Assembly (NCBI RefSeq): GCF_023238625.1
Contig: NZ_CP096670.1
Coordinates: forward strand, 2,283,501 to 2,347,500
From: Agarivorans sp. TSD2052
GTDB taxonomy: Bacteria; Pseudomonadota; Gammaproteobacteria; Enterobacterales; Celerinatantimonadaceae
Reading direction: 5' to 3'
Length of the DNA stretch: 64,000 bases
Shown: positions 10,701 to 20,501 of the stretch, piece after piece
How positions within the stretch are numbered: position 1 is the stretch's first letter
Layout: every line of letters begins with the position of its first letter
Made by a program: the position numbers and the translations under genes
Notes under the pieces: model-generated
Database searches by the model: none
What the model saw: only the letters and a program-made list of their open reading frames with translations
What the model was told of the DNA's origin: nothing

Positions 10701-10804
10701 TACTGGTCATTCCAGCGATGTATCAATTGCTGGCACGCTCTACTCATTCACCGGATTATGTTGCAAAACAACTTAAAAAAGAGATGGCCAAGCAACAAAC
10801 CTAG
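7709..10804 (+). CDS. RND efflux pump, inner-membrane transporter (AcrB family)
   Basis: A full-length RND permease of 1031 residues with proton-driven export and 12 membrane segments expected. The start MLLSDISVKRPVVAFVLSALLCVFGI is typical. TM4 carries the proton-relay pair in GLVVDDAIVVVENIYHHIE. The C-terminal half has AAQFESFINPAVVMLTVPMGIFGG and GMVTKNGILIVEYANQ. It belongs to the MexB/AcrB-like multidrug group rather than the heavy-metal (CusA) group. Substrates are unknown and no local regulator is present. Confidence 0.93.
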   Translation: MLLSDISVKRPVVAFVLSALLCVFGIASFNQLAVREMPDVENPVVTITTRYEGVSASIVDSQITAIIEDQLSGISGVDQIDSVSRNGMSRVTVTFLLDWPLTEGVSDIRDAVERAKRSLPDDITDPVVSKDNGSGESSIYINVNSSKMDRTELTDYAERVLVDRFNLISGVSSVELTGALYKVMYVKLDPSLMAGRQITPSDVVAALKRENLELPGGEIRNDTTVMPVRTERLYSNAKDFEYLRLRTSQDGTHVYLKDVAKVFVGAENENSSFKSDGILNLSLGIIPQLDANPLNVAQQVSAEVERLQTYLPEGTELKVDYDSTVFIEQAISEVYQTLMITGGLVVLVLYIFLGQAKITIIPAVTVPVSLIAAFIAAQSFGFSINLITLMALILAIGLVVDDAIVVVENIYHHIEQGTPPLLAAYRGTREVGFAVIATTLVLVMVFMPIAYMDGMVGKMFTEFSVLLSVAVVFSSLIALTLTPALASKLLSLNAKPSRVSQGMEKLFAKLLPAYQGLLTKIIESRTAAPTAIILCILGSVGLMQLIPAQLAPVEDRGVVQVMVKGAEGTSYDRMTTNMDQVEQQIMPLVGQGLIKSFNLQTPAFGGQAGDNTAFIIVQLEDWAQREQSAADAVNLLRKTLANIADISIRPRQPGFGGKSDDPIQFVLAGASFEELNHWGQIMLQKAELHPSIGALDINYSEKTPELLVKIDRQRAAELGLSVSEISDTLEIMLGGRSETTFVDRGEEYDVYIRGGEEGFNSATDLSKIYLRAANGSLLTLDSVTQLVETASANRLSRLNKQRAVTLSGTMNQGYTLGEALDHLERLAIENLPSDISIDFSGESKDYKENQSSTVIIFCMALVVAYLVLAAQFESFINPAVVMLTVPMGIFGGLAGMYLMNESLNIYSQIAMIMLIGMVTKNGILIVEYANQLRDRGIAFNQAVVQAASRRLRPIMMTAFTTVAGAVPLIMSSGAGAESRISVGTVVLFGMAFASVVSLLVIPAMYQLLARSTHSPDYVAKQLKKEMAKQQT

Positions 10805-10843
10805 TTTTAAGAGCCTCTTTAGGTTCACAGCAAAACGCTAATT

Positions 10844-10873
10844 ACTTTGCTCTGCAATATCGCAGAGCAAAGT
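10844..10873. terminator. Hairpin between the RND pump gene and convergent preA
   Basis: Perfect 12-bp arms (ACTTTGCTCTGC and complement) with a 6-nt loop, between the two convergent stops. No strong U-run follows. Confidence 0.6.
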
Positions 10874-10889
10874 GACGACACCACTGAAC

Positions 10890-12164
10890 TTAAGAAGCGT
10901 CCTTGTAGGGGTTACGCGGGTCTTGGGTCCAGTTCATATAAGGTTTATCTGCTTCTTTTTGCTCCATCTTAATACACTGGTCAACAGGACAGGTGATTTG
11001 ACATAGGTTACAACCTACGCATTTATCTTCTATCACTTCAAAAGCTACGCTGCCATCGGCCCGAACAGTTTTATCAATCGCTTGGTGTGAAGTATCTTCA
11101 CAAGCGATATAACAGCGACCGCAACCAATACACTTATCTTCGTCAATATCAGCCACAACTTTGTAGTTCATGTTCAGATACTTCCAGTCGGTAGTATTCG
11201 GAACGGCTAAACCTTGAAAATCAGAAATCTTTTTGTAGCCTTTACTGTCCATCCAGTTAGATAAACCGGTTTGCATCTCACTAACGATTCTAAAGCCGTA
11301 AATCATCGCCGCAGTACATACCTGTACCGAACCTGAGCCTAACGAAATAAACTCAGCCGCATCCCGCCAATTGCCAATTCCACCAATGCCCGAGATAGGC
11401 AGACCGGCGGTTTCTGGATCGCGGGCTATTTCACTCACCATATTTAGTGCAATCGGTTTAACCGCTGGCCCACAATAACCTCCATGGGTACTTTTACCAT
11501 CAACAAGCGGTCTGGCTGCCATTTTGTCTAGGTCTATGCCTGTAATCGAGTTAATGGTGTTAATCAATGATACCGCGTCAGCACCACCTTGCTTAGCTGC
11601 CCGCGCTGAAAAGCGTATGTCAGTGATATTGGGGGTGAGTTTTACAATCACCGGGAGTTTGCTGTAGGTTTTGCACCAACGGGTAACCATTTCAATATAT
11701 TCAGGCACTTGACCTACCGCTGCGCCCATTCCGCGCTCAGGCATTCCATGTGGACAGCCAAAGTTTAGCTCTAAGCCATCCGCACCAGTTTGTTCGACCT
11801 GCTTAACGATTTTTTTCCAAGCCTCTTCTTCACAAGGCACCATTAGCGACACCACCAATGCCCTGTCTGGCCAGCTTTTCTTGACCGCTTCAATTTCTTT
11901 TAGGTTAATGTCTAAACTTCGGTCGGTAATTAGCTCAATATTATTAAACCCTGCAACTTCACCATTGTGGTCGTAAATGGCTGAGTATCTCGATGAAACA
12001 TTTACAGCCGCGGGATCCTCTCCCAAGGTTTTCCAAACCACGCCTCCCCATCCTGCTTCAAATGCTCGTTCTACATTATAGGCTTTGTCAGTAGGAGGGG
12101 CTGATGCCAACCAAAAAGGGTTTGGAGACTTAATTCCTGCAAATTCTATTGATAAATCGGCCAT
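10890..12164 (-). CDS. preA: NAD-dependent dihydropyrimidine dehydrogenase, subunit PreA
   Basis: Catalytic subunit of the PreTA enzyme, which reduces uracil and thymine to their 5,6-dihydro forms, the first step of the reductive pathway. The N-terminal ~330 residues form a dihydroorotate-dehydrogenase-like FMN barrel (MADLSIEFAGIKSPNPFWLASAP, LELNFGCPHGMPERGMGAAVG). The C-terminus has two 4Fe-4S motifs, CIGCGRCYIAC and CVGCNLCQITCPVDQC. The gene follows preT; its GGAGG lies inside the last preT codons. Length matches E. coli PreA. Confidence 0.95.
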   Translation of the reverse strand: MADLSIEFAGIKSPNPFWLASAPPTDKAYNVERAFEAGWGGVVWKTLGEDPAAVNVSSRYSAIYDHNGEVAGFNNIELITDRSLDINLKEIEAVKKSWPDRALVVSLMVPCEEEAWKKIVKQVEQTGADGLELNFGCPHGMPERGMGAAVGQVPEYIEMVTRWCKTYSKLPVIVKLTPNITDIRFSARAAKQGGADAVSLINTINSITGIDLDKMAARPLVDGKSTHGGYCGPAVKPIALNMVSEIARDPETAGLPISGIGGIGNWRDAAEFISLGSGSVQVCTAAMIYGFRIVSEMQTGLSNWMDSKGYKKISDFQGLAVPNTTDWKYLNMNYKVVADIDEDKCIGCGRCYIACEDTSHQAIDKTVRADGSVAFEVIEDKCVGCNLCQITCPVDQCIKMEQKEADKPYMNWTQDPRNPYKDAS

Positions 12165-12168
12165 AGTC

Positions 12169-13524
12169 TTATGCCTCCACTGCGTTAATTTGTTGATGAA
12201 TGGCTAAAGCCGCTAGCTTGCCTTGTTGTACAGCCTCTACCGTTAAATCCTGTCCCACGCTGGTACAGTCTCCTCCGGCAAATACGCCATCAATGCTGGT
12301 GACTTGCTGACCAAAAGTAGTGATTTTCCCGTTACTCACAGTCGGGATAAGTTGCTCTTTATCTGGATAAGTAAACTTTTGCCCTACCGCTTTAAATACA
12401 GCAGAACAAGCCACATCAAAAGTTTGATCTGTATCTTCTAGTTGGCCATCTTCACTGTAGGTTTTGCGGAAGCTCATGCTACGAAGCACGCCATCATGAT
12501 CGAGGTTAATCTGTTCAGGTCTCGCCCAAGTTTTAATGATGACTTGGTGGTTCTTCGCAATTTGCTGCTCATGGGCTGTCGCGCTCATTTGCTCTGCACC
12601 ACGTCGGTATACCAAAGTCACTTCTTCAGTGCCTAAACGTTTAAGTTGGCAAGCGATATCAATGGCTGTGTTACCAGCACCAATCACGACTGCGCTATCT
12701 AGTGGCACGTTAAGTTGGCTTAGTTCAGTGGCTTGGCGTAGTTCTTTTATATAATCAACAGCATTGAGGATCTGCGGGTGGCTCTCGTTTACCAGCATCA
12801 AGGATTGAACGTCTTGCAAACCTATTGCTAAAAACACCGCATCAAATTGTCCTTTCAAGTCAGCTAAGCTGATATCGCGACCTAAGGCGGTGTCGGTATG
12901 AACCGTGATTCCACCAATGCTCAAAATAAACTCTACTTCTTGTTGAGCAAAATTGTCAGTCAGTTTGTATTTAGCAATGCCGTACTCATTTAAACCACCC
13001 GGTTTAGCCGCTGCTTCAAATATCTCAACATCATTACCCAGCATGGCTAAGCGATGTGCACAACTTAAGCCCGCGGGCCCCGCACCGACCACAGCAATGG
13101 TTTTTCCAGTAGAGGCGGCTCGCTCAAAGGGGTGACCAGAAAAAACAGCGTTATCGGTGGCATGGCGTTGCAACAAACCAATTTTTACCGGTGATTGCTC
13201 TTGTTCTTTATTGCGAACACAAGCTTGTTCACACAATATTTCAGTAGGACATACCCTGGCACAACTGCCCCCCATGATGTTCTCTTGGTAAATCGTTTTT
13301 GCCGCTCCAGTTAAATCATCAGCATGAATACTGGCTATAAAACTGGGTATATTAATCTTTGAAGGACAAGCGGTGATACAAGGCGCGTCATAACAATAGT
13401 AACAACGTGAACTCTCGATTCCGGCTTGGCGGGCACTTAACGCGGGGTTTATATCCTTGAACATCTGATCAAGGGCTAGCTGTTGTTGTGAATAGCCTTC
13501 AGGCTTTTCCATACTCATCACCAT
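12169..13524 (-). CDS. preT: NAD-dependent dihydropyrimidine dehydrogenase, subunit PreT
   Basis: FAD and Fe-S electron-transfer subunit related to the GltD/PreT family. N-terminal cysteine clusters (CYYCYDAPCITACP and GGSCARVCPTEILCEQAC) precede an FAD Rossmann motif VVGAGPAGLSCAHRLA and an NAD motif VVIGAGNTAIDIACQL. GGAG 5 nt before the ATG at 13524 supports this start. Forms an operon with preA. A 24-bp palindrome 73 bp upstream matches the RutR box pattern, so it is probably controlled by the divergent TetR gene. Confidence 0.95.
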   Translation of the reverse strand: MVMSMEKPEGYSQQQLALDQMFKDINPALSARQAGIESSRCYYCYDAPCITACPSKINIPSFIASIHADDLTGAAKTIYQENIMGGSCARVCPTEILCEQACVRNKEQEQSPVKIGLLQRHATDNAVFSGHPFERAASTGKTIAVVGAGPAGLSCAHRLAMLGNDVEIFEAAAKPGGLNEYGIAKYKLTDNFAQQEVEFILSIGGITVHTDTALGRDISLADLKGQFDAVFLAIGLQDVQSLMLVNESHPQILNAVDYIKELRQATELSQLNVPLDSAVVIGAGNTAIDIACQLKRLGTEEVTLVYRRGAEQMSATAHEQQIAKNHQVIIKTWARPEQINLDHDGVLRSMSFRKTYSEDGQLEDTDQTFDVACSAVFKAVGQKFTYPDKEQLIPTVSNGKITTFGQQVTSIDGVFAGGDCTSVGQDLTVEAVQQGKLAALAIHQQINAVEA

Positions 13525-13596
13525 GGGATCTCCCTATTTTTATAATACTGAGATAAACGAATCTCGTTGTATAAAAACAAAGCAAAGCCCATACCA

Positions 13597-13620
13597 TCTT
13601 CTGACCAAACGGTCAGAAGA
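13597..13620. promoter_or_regulatory. RutR-like operator upstream of preT
   Basis: Perfect palindrome with 10-bp arms (TCTTCTGACC and complement) around AAAC. Its core CTGACCAAACGGTCAG fits the known RutR box TTGACCA-NN-TGGTCAA closely. It lies between preT and the divergent RutR-like gene, so it could control both. Confidence 0.7.
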
Positions 13621-13826
13621 TGAATAGTCAAATTGAATCATCTGATTAACACATTGTTTTAATTACATAAAATTTATAATATTTTAAATCATCTGTTTAG
13701 AACTATTACATCATGGCTCAATTAGGGTTATGCTTTAAGCCATATGTAGTTAATTACATTGCCCATTTTTAAGGCAGCTGGCGACATATTAGTGCAGGCC
13801 CTTAGGATGTCGAGACCAACAAAACA

Positions 13827-14477
13827 ATGACAAAATCACAAGCTACTGGGGTTAAACGCCGCAAACTAGCTGATATACGCAAAGACAATCTAGAACAAAT
13901 TTTGTTTGTCGCAGAGCAGCTTTTTGCTGAAAATGGCTACTCAGGTACGACTATTGCTGCGATTGCGGCTAAAGCTAATTTGCCAAAAGCCAACGTGCTT
14001 TATTACTTCAAAACCAAAGAAGCGTTGTATAAGGGTGTTTTAAGCCAATTATTGGTCGTGTGGATGAGTCACATGGATGAAATGACAGCTGAACAGCATC
14101 CCAACATCGCACTTAGACACTACATTTTGCAAAAAATGAAATTGTCTAAAGAGCACCCTAATGCCTCTCGAATATTTGCCGCCGAAATATTGCATGGCGC
14201 GCCTTATTTGCGGGAGCAACTCGCTACCGAACTTAAACAACAGTTCGATAAAACCTGCCAAGTATTTCGCGAATGGATAGCTAAGCAGTGGATGGAACCC
14301 ATCAACCCAGAACACTTATTGTTTATGATATGGTCATCAACCCAAGCCTATGCAGACTACGCCTTACAAAGCAGCATGATGATGGATAAAGAAGCTTTGG
14401 AAGCCAGCGATTATGAAGCAGGCGTAGAGTTTCTTTCACGATTAGTACTAAAGGGCTGCGGTATTAAACTGCTGTAG
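13827..14477 (+). CDS. TetR-family regulator, RutR-like
   Basis: The protein has 216 residues. The N-terminal HTH shows ILFVAEQLFAENGYSGTTIAAIAAKANLPKANVLYYFKTKEALY. The ligand domain follows RutR of E. coli through HPNASRIFAAEILHGAPYL and INPEHLLFMIWSSTQAYADYA. RutR is a TetR repressor that releases DNA on binding uracil or thymine. Its position between preTA and the amidohydrolase/dihydropyrimidinase genes, with RutR-type boxes in both divergent regions, supports control of pyrimidine breakdown. The start has only a weak ribosome site. Confidence 0.88.
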   Translation: MTKSQATGVKRRKLADIRKDNLEQILFVAEQLFAENGYSGTTIAAIAAKANLPKANVLYYFKTKEALYKGVLSQLLVVWMSHMDEMTAEQHPNIALRHYILQKMKLSKEHPNASRIFAAEILHGAPYLREQLATELKQQFDKTCQVFREWIAKQWMEPINPEHLLFMIWSSTQAYADYALQSSMMMDKEALEASDYEAGVEFLSRLVLKGCGIKLL

Positions 14478-14522
14478 AACACCGTTTGGATCAACGCTGC
14501 TGCCCGAATGTTTGTGGTGCAA

Positions 14523-14550
14523 GGGAGCAACCTAGCTTGGTGCTGCTCCC
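14523..14550. terminator. Hairpin between TetR gene and convergent amidohydrolase
   Basis: 7-bp arms GGGAGCA/TGCTCCC separated by 14 nt, between two convergent stops. Weak U-run. Confidence 0.45.
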
Positions 14551-14559
14551 CTACTAGTC

Positions 14560-15837
14560 TTATTTACTGGTAGCTAAATCTTGATGCTCCACAGCTGAGC
14601 TTTGGGTAGTTATTTCAGCCATACTTAACATCGCATTTAACAACACCGAGCAACCTGCTTCGCATTCTTCTTGTGTGGTACTCTCAATTTCATTGTGGCT
14701 GATACCATCTAAACAGGGCGTGAAAATCATGCTAGTTGGCGCAAAATCAGAGACATAACAAGCGTCATGGCCAGCCCCTGCAATGATATCCATATGGCTG
14801 TAACCAAGATTTACCGTCGCGTCACGTACTGCATTTACGCAATTTGAGTCAAAATGAATTGGCTCGTAGTACCAAAATGGGTCTAATAAGACTTCAACCC
14901 CGGTTTGCTCCATCAATTCAGCTACTGCATTATTTAAGGCTACATCCATCGCGCTAAGTTCTTCATCAAGCGGGTGGCGTAAATCGATGCTCATTTCGAT
15001 TTTTCCAGGAATGGTATTACGTGAATTGGGCAGCACTTGGACAAATCCGACGGTGCCGCAACCTGGAGGGTGCGCCTTAGCGATCTGTTCCACTTTTTGA
15101 ATCAGTAGGGTGCTGGCTAACAATGCATCTTTACGCAAGTGCATTGGGGTTGTTCCAGCATGTGATTCTCTGCCAGTTAAGGTAGCGTTAAACCAGCGCT
15201 GCCCTTGCCCACCAGTTACTACGCCAATTTGTTTTTCTTCTGCTTCTAAATAGGGACCTTGCTCAATATGAGTTTCGAAGAACGCGTGAAACTTGCGCCC
15301 CGTGACCGGCGTATCGCCAGCGAAACCAATACGCTCTAACTCATCCCCTAAGCGCAAGCCATCGACATCAGTGCTATCTAATATTTCTTGTAAGCTAAAA
15401 CGCCCCGATACCACGCCAGAGCCCATCATTGCGGGAGCAAAGCGGGAACCCTCTTCGTTTGTCCAAACTGAAATTTCAATAGGGTGTTTGGTTTTTAAGC
15501 CTAAGTCATTCATTGTGCGCACCACTTCTAAACCCGATAGCACACCAAATACACCATCAAATTTTCCACCCGATGGCTGCGTATCTAAGTGACTACCCGT
15601 ACCTACCGGCGGCAAGCTCATGTCATCGCCTGGACGCGTACAGATAATATTCCCTACAGCATCAATTTTTACTGCACAACCCGCCTCTTCGGCCCATTTG
15701 ATATATAGTTCGCGTCCTTGTTTATCCAGATCAGTTAAGGCTAAGCGGCGGCAACCTCCTTTTTCGGTGGCTCCTATTTTTGCCATTTCCATTAAACTGT
15801 CCCACAAGCGATCACTGTTAATTTTAAAGCTACTCAT
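14560..15837 (-). CDS. Zn-dependent amidohydrolase, probable beta-ureidopropionase (N-carbamoyl-beta-alanine)
   Basis: M20-family hydantoinase/carbamoylase type enzyme of 425 residues. Metal-site motifs are GTGSHLDTQPSGGKFDGVFGVL (His-Asp), WTNEEGSRF (Glu-Glu), THIEQGPYLE (His) and GAGHDACYV near the C-terminus. The same family includes allantoate amidohydrolase and L-carbamoylases; the neighbourhood of preTA and dihydropyrimidinase favours N-carbamoyl-beta-alanine hydrolysis to beta-alanine, CO2 and ammonia, the third step. I use the ATG at 15837 because GGAGG lies 5 nt before it; an upstream TTG reading frame is not needed. Confidence 0.85.
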   Translation of the reverse strand: MSSFKINSDRLWDSLMEMAKIGATEKGGCRRLALTDLDKQGRELYIKWAEEAGCAVKIDAVGNIICTRPGDDMSLPPVGTGSHLDTQPSGGKFDGVFGVLSGLEVVRTMNDLGLKTKHPIEISVWTNEEGSRFAPAMMGSGVVSGRFSLQEILDSTDVDGLRLGDELERIGFAGDTPVTGRKFHAFFETHIEQGPYLEAEEKQIGVVTGGQGQRWFNATLTGRESHAGTTPMHLRKDALLASTLLIQKVEQIAKAHPPGCGTVGFVQVLPNSRNTIPGKIEMSIDLRHPLDEELSAMDVALNNAVAELMEQTGVEVLLDPFWYYEPIHFDSNCVNAVRDATVNLGYSHMDIIAGAGHDACYVSDFAPTSMIFTPCLDGISHNEIESTTQEECEAGCSVLLNAMLSMAEITTQSSAVEHQDLATSK

Positions 15838-15924
15838 CATGGCCTCCAATAACCAAAAGGTTGCCTGTTAACTGACGCTAACTGGGCAAAATATCAATCT
15901 GCTAAGCGATAGCCATGCAATAGG

Positions 15925-15940
15925 CTGACCATTTGGACAG
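15925..15940. promoter_or_regulatory. RutR-like operator upstream of the amidohydrolase gene
   Basis: CTGACCATTTGGACAG: one mismatch from a perfect inverted repeat and on the RutR pattern TGACCA-NN-TGGTCA. It lies 88 bp upstream of the 15837 start. Confidence 0.6.
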
Positions 15941-16177
15941 GTCATAGAGCAAATGATTTTATATCATTGTAATTAAAGAGTATTTTTAAAATTTTTTAGT
16001 TATAAAGGTAGGTAAAAAGGAAATACCCTAGCAAACTGCTCAGTTTTTATGCACTAAAAAAGCACTTAATGCCCTGCTATGGAGCGTTATCAAGGCCTAT
16101 AAGCCCCAATAACAATCATTGTCCATCTTAGTTAAAGCGAGTAATTACGGGGCCTTGAAAGCCATCTCAGCTACTAG

Positions 16178-16193
16178 CTGTCCAGTTGGTCAA
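16178..16193. promoter_or_regulatory. RutR-like operator upstream of the dihydropyrimidinase operon
   Basis: CTGTCCAGTTGGTCAA on the same pattern as the other two boxes. It lies about 95 bp upstream of the 16288 start. Confidence 0.6.
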
Positions 16194-16209
16194 CCAATTG
16201 CATAGTTAG

Positions 16210-17727
<1,518 letters not shown>

Positions 17728-17762
17728 TGCTTTGTGAAGCTTAAGACAGTGAGACAACACCT

Positions 17763-18596
17763 ATGTTAGCAGTACAACAAGCAATAACAGACCAACCGAT
17801 GGAGCAAGACCCTCATGGTAAGAGAGAGATGATCGCGGTAGAGGATCTCTCGCTGGTTTTTAATACTAATGATGGCCCCGTTAACGCCCTATCCAATATT
17901 AACCTCACTATTAACGAGGGTGATTTTGTTTCGTTTATTGGCCCATCGGGCTGCGGTAAAACAACTTTGCTTAGGGTTATCGCCGATTTAGAACAGGCAA
18001 CATCAGGAACCATTAAGGTAGATGGCACCTCGCCAACAGACGCTAGGCTTAATCGGCTTTACGGCTACGTGTTTCAAGCACCGGGTTTATTACCCTGGCG
18101 CACGATTCAACAAAACTGTGCCTTACCGATGGAAATTTCTGGTCAATCTGGCTCACATCAGCAAAAGCAAATAGACAAGTATTTAAAGATGGTGGGTCTA
18201 CAAGACTTTCATAAAAAATTTCCATGGCAATTATCTGGCGGCATGCAGCAACGGGCATCTATCGCACGCGCTCTTTGTATTAATCCCGAATTGTTGTTGA
18301 TGGATGAGCCCTTCGGTGCTTTGGATGAAATAACCCGTGACCATATGAATATGGAACTGCTGCGAATTTGGCAGGAAACCCAAAAGACCGTGGTATTTGT
18401 TACCCATTCGATAGCCGAAGCCGTTCTTCTTTCCACCCATATTGTGGTGATGTCGCCGCGACCAGGGCGGATTGTTAAAGTAATTGAAAGCCCATTACCT
18501 AGGTTAAAAACCCTAGCCTTACGTGACCAAGCGGCTTTTCATGACTTAGCTGCAGAGATCCGCACAGCACTGGCGAACGATCATGCCATTGATTAA
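17763..18596 (+). CDS. ABC importer ATP-binding subunit (nitrate/sulfonate/NMT1 class)
   Basis: ATPase of 277 residues. Walker A GPSGCGKTT, Q-loop in YVFQAPGLLPWRT, signature LSGGMQQRASIARAL, Walker B LLLMDEPFGALDE and the switch His in VFVTHSIAEAV are all present. It belongs to the SsuB/TauB/ThiZ-like group. It follows hydA by 35 bp and precedes two permeases and a THI5-like binding protein, so a pyrimidine or related base is the likely cargo (inference from context). Confidence 0.9.
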   Translation: MLAVQQAITDQPMEQDPHGKREMIAVEDLSLVFNTNDGPVNALSNINLTINEGDFVSFIGPSGCGKTTLLRVIADLEQATSGTIKVDGTSPTDARLNRLYGYVFQAPGLLPWRTIQQNCALPMEISGQSGSHQQKQIDKYLKMVGLQDFHKKFPWQLSGGMQQRASIARALCINPELLLMDEPFGALDEITRDHMNMELLRIWQETQKTVVFVTHSIAEAVLLSTHIVVMSPRPGRIVKVIESPLPRLKTLALRDQAAFHDLAAEIRTALANDHAID

Positions 18597-18617
18597 TTCA
18601 CGCGGAGATCAGTAAAT

Positions 18618-19505
18618 ATGAACAGCAACAGCACGGTTCGTAAATGGCTACCGCTAGTTAGCCTGATCGTCATCATCATCGCTATATGGTATTTAGCTGC
18701 TTTGATCATGAATGGAAATCAGCTGATACAAAACTTAGAGCGGAAAAAACAAGATTGGACTTACAGCCAAATTTTGAGCCAAGCTTATCAAGTTAAACGC
18801 CCCATGTTACCGGCACCTCATCAGGTAGCATTAGAGCTAAAAAAATCAGTGTTTGATACTTCAGTGAACTCTAAACGTTCCTTGGTTTTTCATAGTGTTA
18901 TCACCCTTAACTCGACCTTACTAGGTTTCGTGTTCGGCTCAATGTTGGGCATGCTGATTGCCATTGGTATTGTGCATAATAAAACCTTAGAAGCGAGCCT
19001 TATGCCATGGGTAATCGCATCACAAACTATTCCTATACTTGCGATCGCACCGATCATCGTGGTGGTGTTAGGTGCGCTCAACATCACTGGCGTGGTACCT
19101 AAAGCGGTAATATCCATGTACTTATCTTTCTTCCCTGTCACCATCGGCATGGTTAAAGGACTACGCGCTTCAGATACTTTACATGTTGAATTAATGCATA
19201 CCTACAACGCCAGTGTATTACAAACCTTTTGGAAATTACGTTGGTACTCTGCACAACCCTATCTATTTGCTAGTTTAAAAGTGGCCATCGCGGCTGCTTT
19301 GGTGGGAGCAATCGTTGCTGAATTACCTACCGGCGCTCAAGGGGGATTAGGTTCGCGTCTATTAAGCGGTTCTTACTACGGACAAACACAACAAATTTGG
19401 GCGGCCCTATTAATGGCAGCACTACTGGGCTCAATATTGGTTTGGCTGGTTGGCCTCGCTGAAACGGCTTTATTAAAACGTCGCGGAGGCCTAACTAATG
19501 CTTAA
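18618..19505 (+). CDS. ABC importer permease subunit 1
   Basis: BPD-type permease of 295 residues with an N-terminal membrane segment (LVSLIVIIIAIWYLAALIM) and several more. The EAA-like loop reads LMHTYNASVLQTFWKLRWYSAQPYLFASLKVA. It overlaps the next permease by 8 bp. The two permeases are different proteins, so the channel is probably a heterodimer. Confidence 0.88.
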   Translation: MNSNSTVRKWLPLVSLIVIIIAIWYLAALIMNGNQLIQNLERKKQDWTYSQILSQAYQVKRPMLPAPHQVALELKKSVFDTSVNSKRSLVFHSVITLNSTLLGFVFGSMLGMLIAIGIVHNKTLEASLMPWVIASQTIPILAIAPIIVVVLGALNITGVVPKAVISMYLSFFPVTIGMVKGLRASDTLHVELMHTYNASVLQTFWKLRWYSAQPYLFASLKVAIAAALVGAIVAELPTGAQGGLGSRLLSGSYYGQTQQIWAALLMAALLGSILVWLVGLAETALLKRRGGLTNA

Positions 19506-20460
19506 TTATTTTGCTAGTTCATTGCACCTTGGCTTGATCGCATTACAGTTAGTACTGGTGACAAGTGCCGAGGCTGGTTTCTATCAACGTTCCCCTAGCC
19601 TGATATTACTGTTGTTGATGTCGTTTTACGCCGTTGCAGCGCTGTTAAATCAATTGACTCAATTGTGTTCATCACAGCCAAATCAGGCTCGCTATATCAA
19701 GCCTTTAATACCCACAATATTTGCCTTCATGTTGATATTAGCCTGGCAGAGCATTGTTGAAGGTTACGCCATTTCGCCGGTTTTACTGCCCGCTCCTTCA
19801 AGTATATTTGACGCACTAATTAACAACCTACCAATATTATGGGCAGACTTTAGGCAAACCTACTTAAAGGCGGTGCTAGCGGGTTATTTATTGGGTTGTG
19901 CATCAGGCTTCTTGATGGCGCAGTGGGCAGTAAAAAGCGCCTTCCTCCGTCAGGGTTTAGTGCCATTAGGTAACTTTATGTCAGCCATCCCCATTGTAGG
20001 GATAGCGCCAATTATGGTGATGTGGTTTGGCTTCGATTGGCAGTCGAAGGCAGCTGTAATCGTTGTAATGACATTCTTTCCAATGTTTATTAATACCTTA
20101 ACGGGGCTGCAATCAACCGATGCACTGCATAAAGATTTGATGCATACCTACGCAGCCAGCAAGTCGCAGACTTTTTTCAAAAGTCAGTTACCGCAGGCGC
20201 TGCCATTTATTTTTAACGCTTTAAAGCTCAATTCAACACTTGCGCTGATAGGCGCGATTGTCGCTGAGTTTTTTGGCACACCTATCGTTGGCATGGGATT
20301 TCGCATTTCTACTGAAGTTGGGCGAATGAATATGGACATGGTATGGGCCACGATTGTGGTAGCAGCAGTCGCTGGTTCACTCAGTTATGGGGCTTTGGCC
20401 TTGTTAGAAAAATCACTGCTATTTTGGCACCCCTCGTTTCGAGGCAACAACAAACACTAA
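19498..20460 (+). CDS. ABC importer permease subunit 2
   Basis: Second BPD-type permease, 320 residues. It has an extended N-terminus with two or three extra hydrophobic stretches before the conserved core (SPVLLPAPSSIFDAL). The EAA loop reads LMHTYAASKSQTFFKSQLPQALPFIFNALKL, clearly homologous to that of permease 1. Translation is coupled to permease 1 by the 8-bp overlap. Confidence 0.88.
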   Translation: MLNYFASSLHLGLIALQLVLVTSAEAGFYQRSPSLILLLLMSFYAVAALLNQLTQLCSSQPNQARYIKPLIPTIFAFMLILAWQSIVEGYAISPVLLPAPSSIFDALINNLPILWADFRQTYLKAVLAGYLLGCASGFLMAQWAVKSAFLRQGLVPLGNFMSAIPIVGIAPIMVMWFGFDWQSKAAVIVVMTFFPMFINTLTGLQSTDALHKDLMHTYAASKSQTFFKSQLPQALPFIFNALKLNSTLALIGAIVAEFFGTPIVGMGFRISTEVGRMNMDMVWATIVVAAVAGSLSYGALALLEKSLLFWHPSFRGNNKH

Positions 20461-20501
20461 CTACTCACTCTTAATAATCGTAGCAATAAAGGGAATTAAC
20501 T

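Noticed and set aside
10300-10710. 136-codon antisense frame inside the RND pump gene
   Set aside because: A shadow of a conserved 1031-residue transporter; low-complexity Ile/Pro composition typical of antisense frames.
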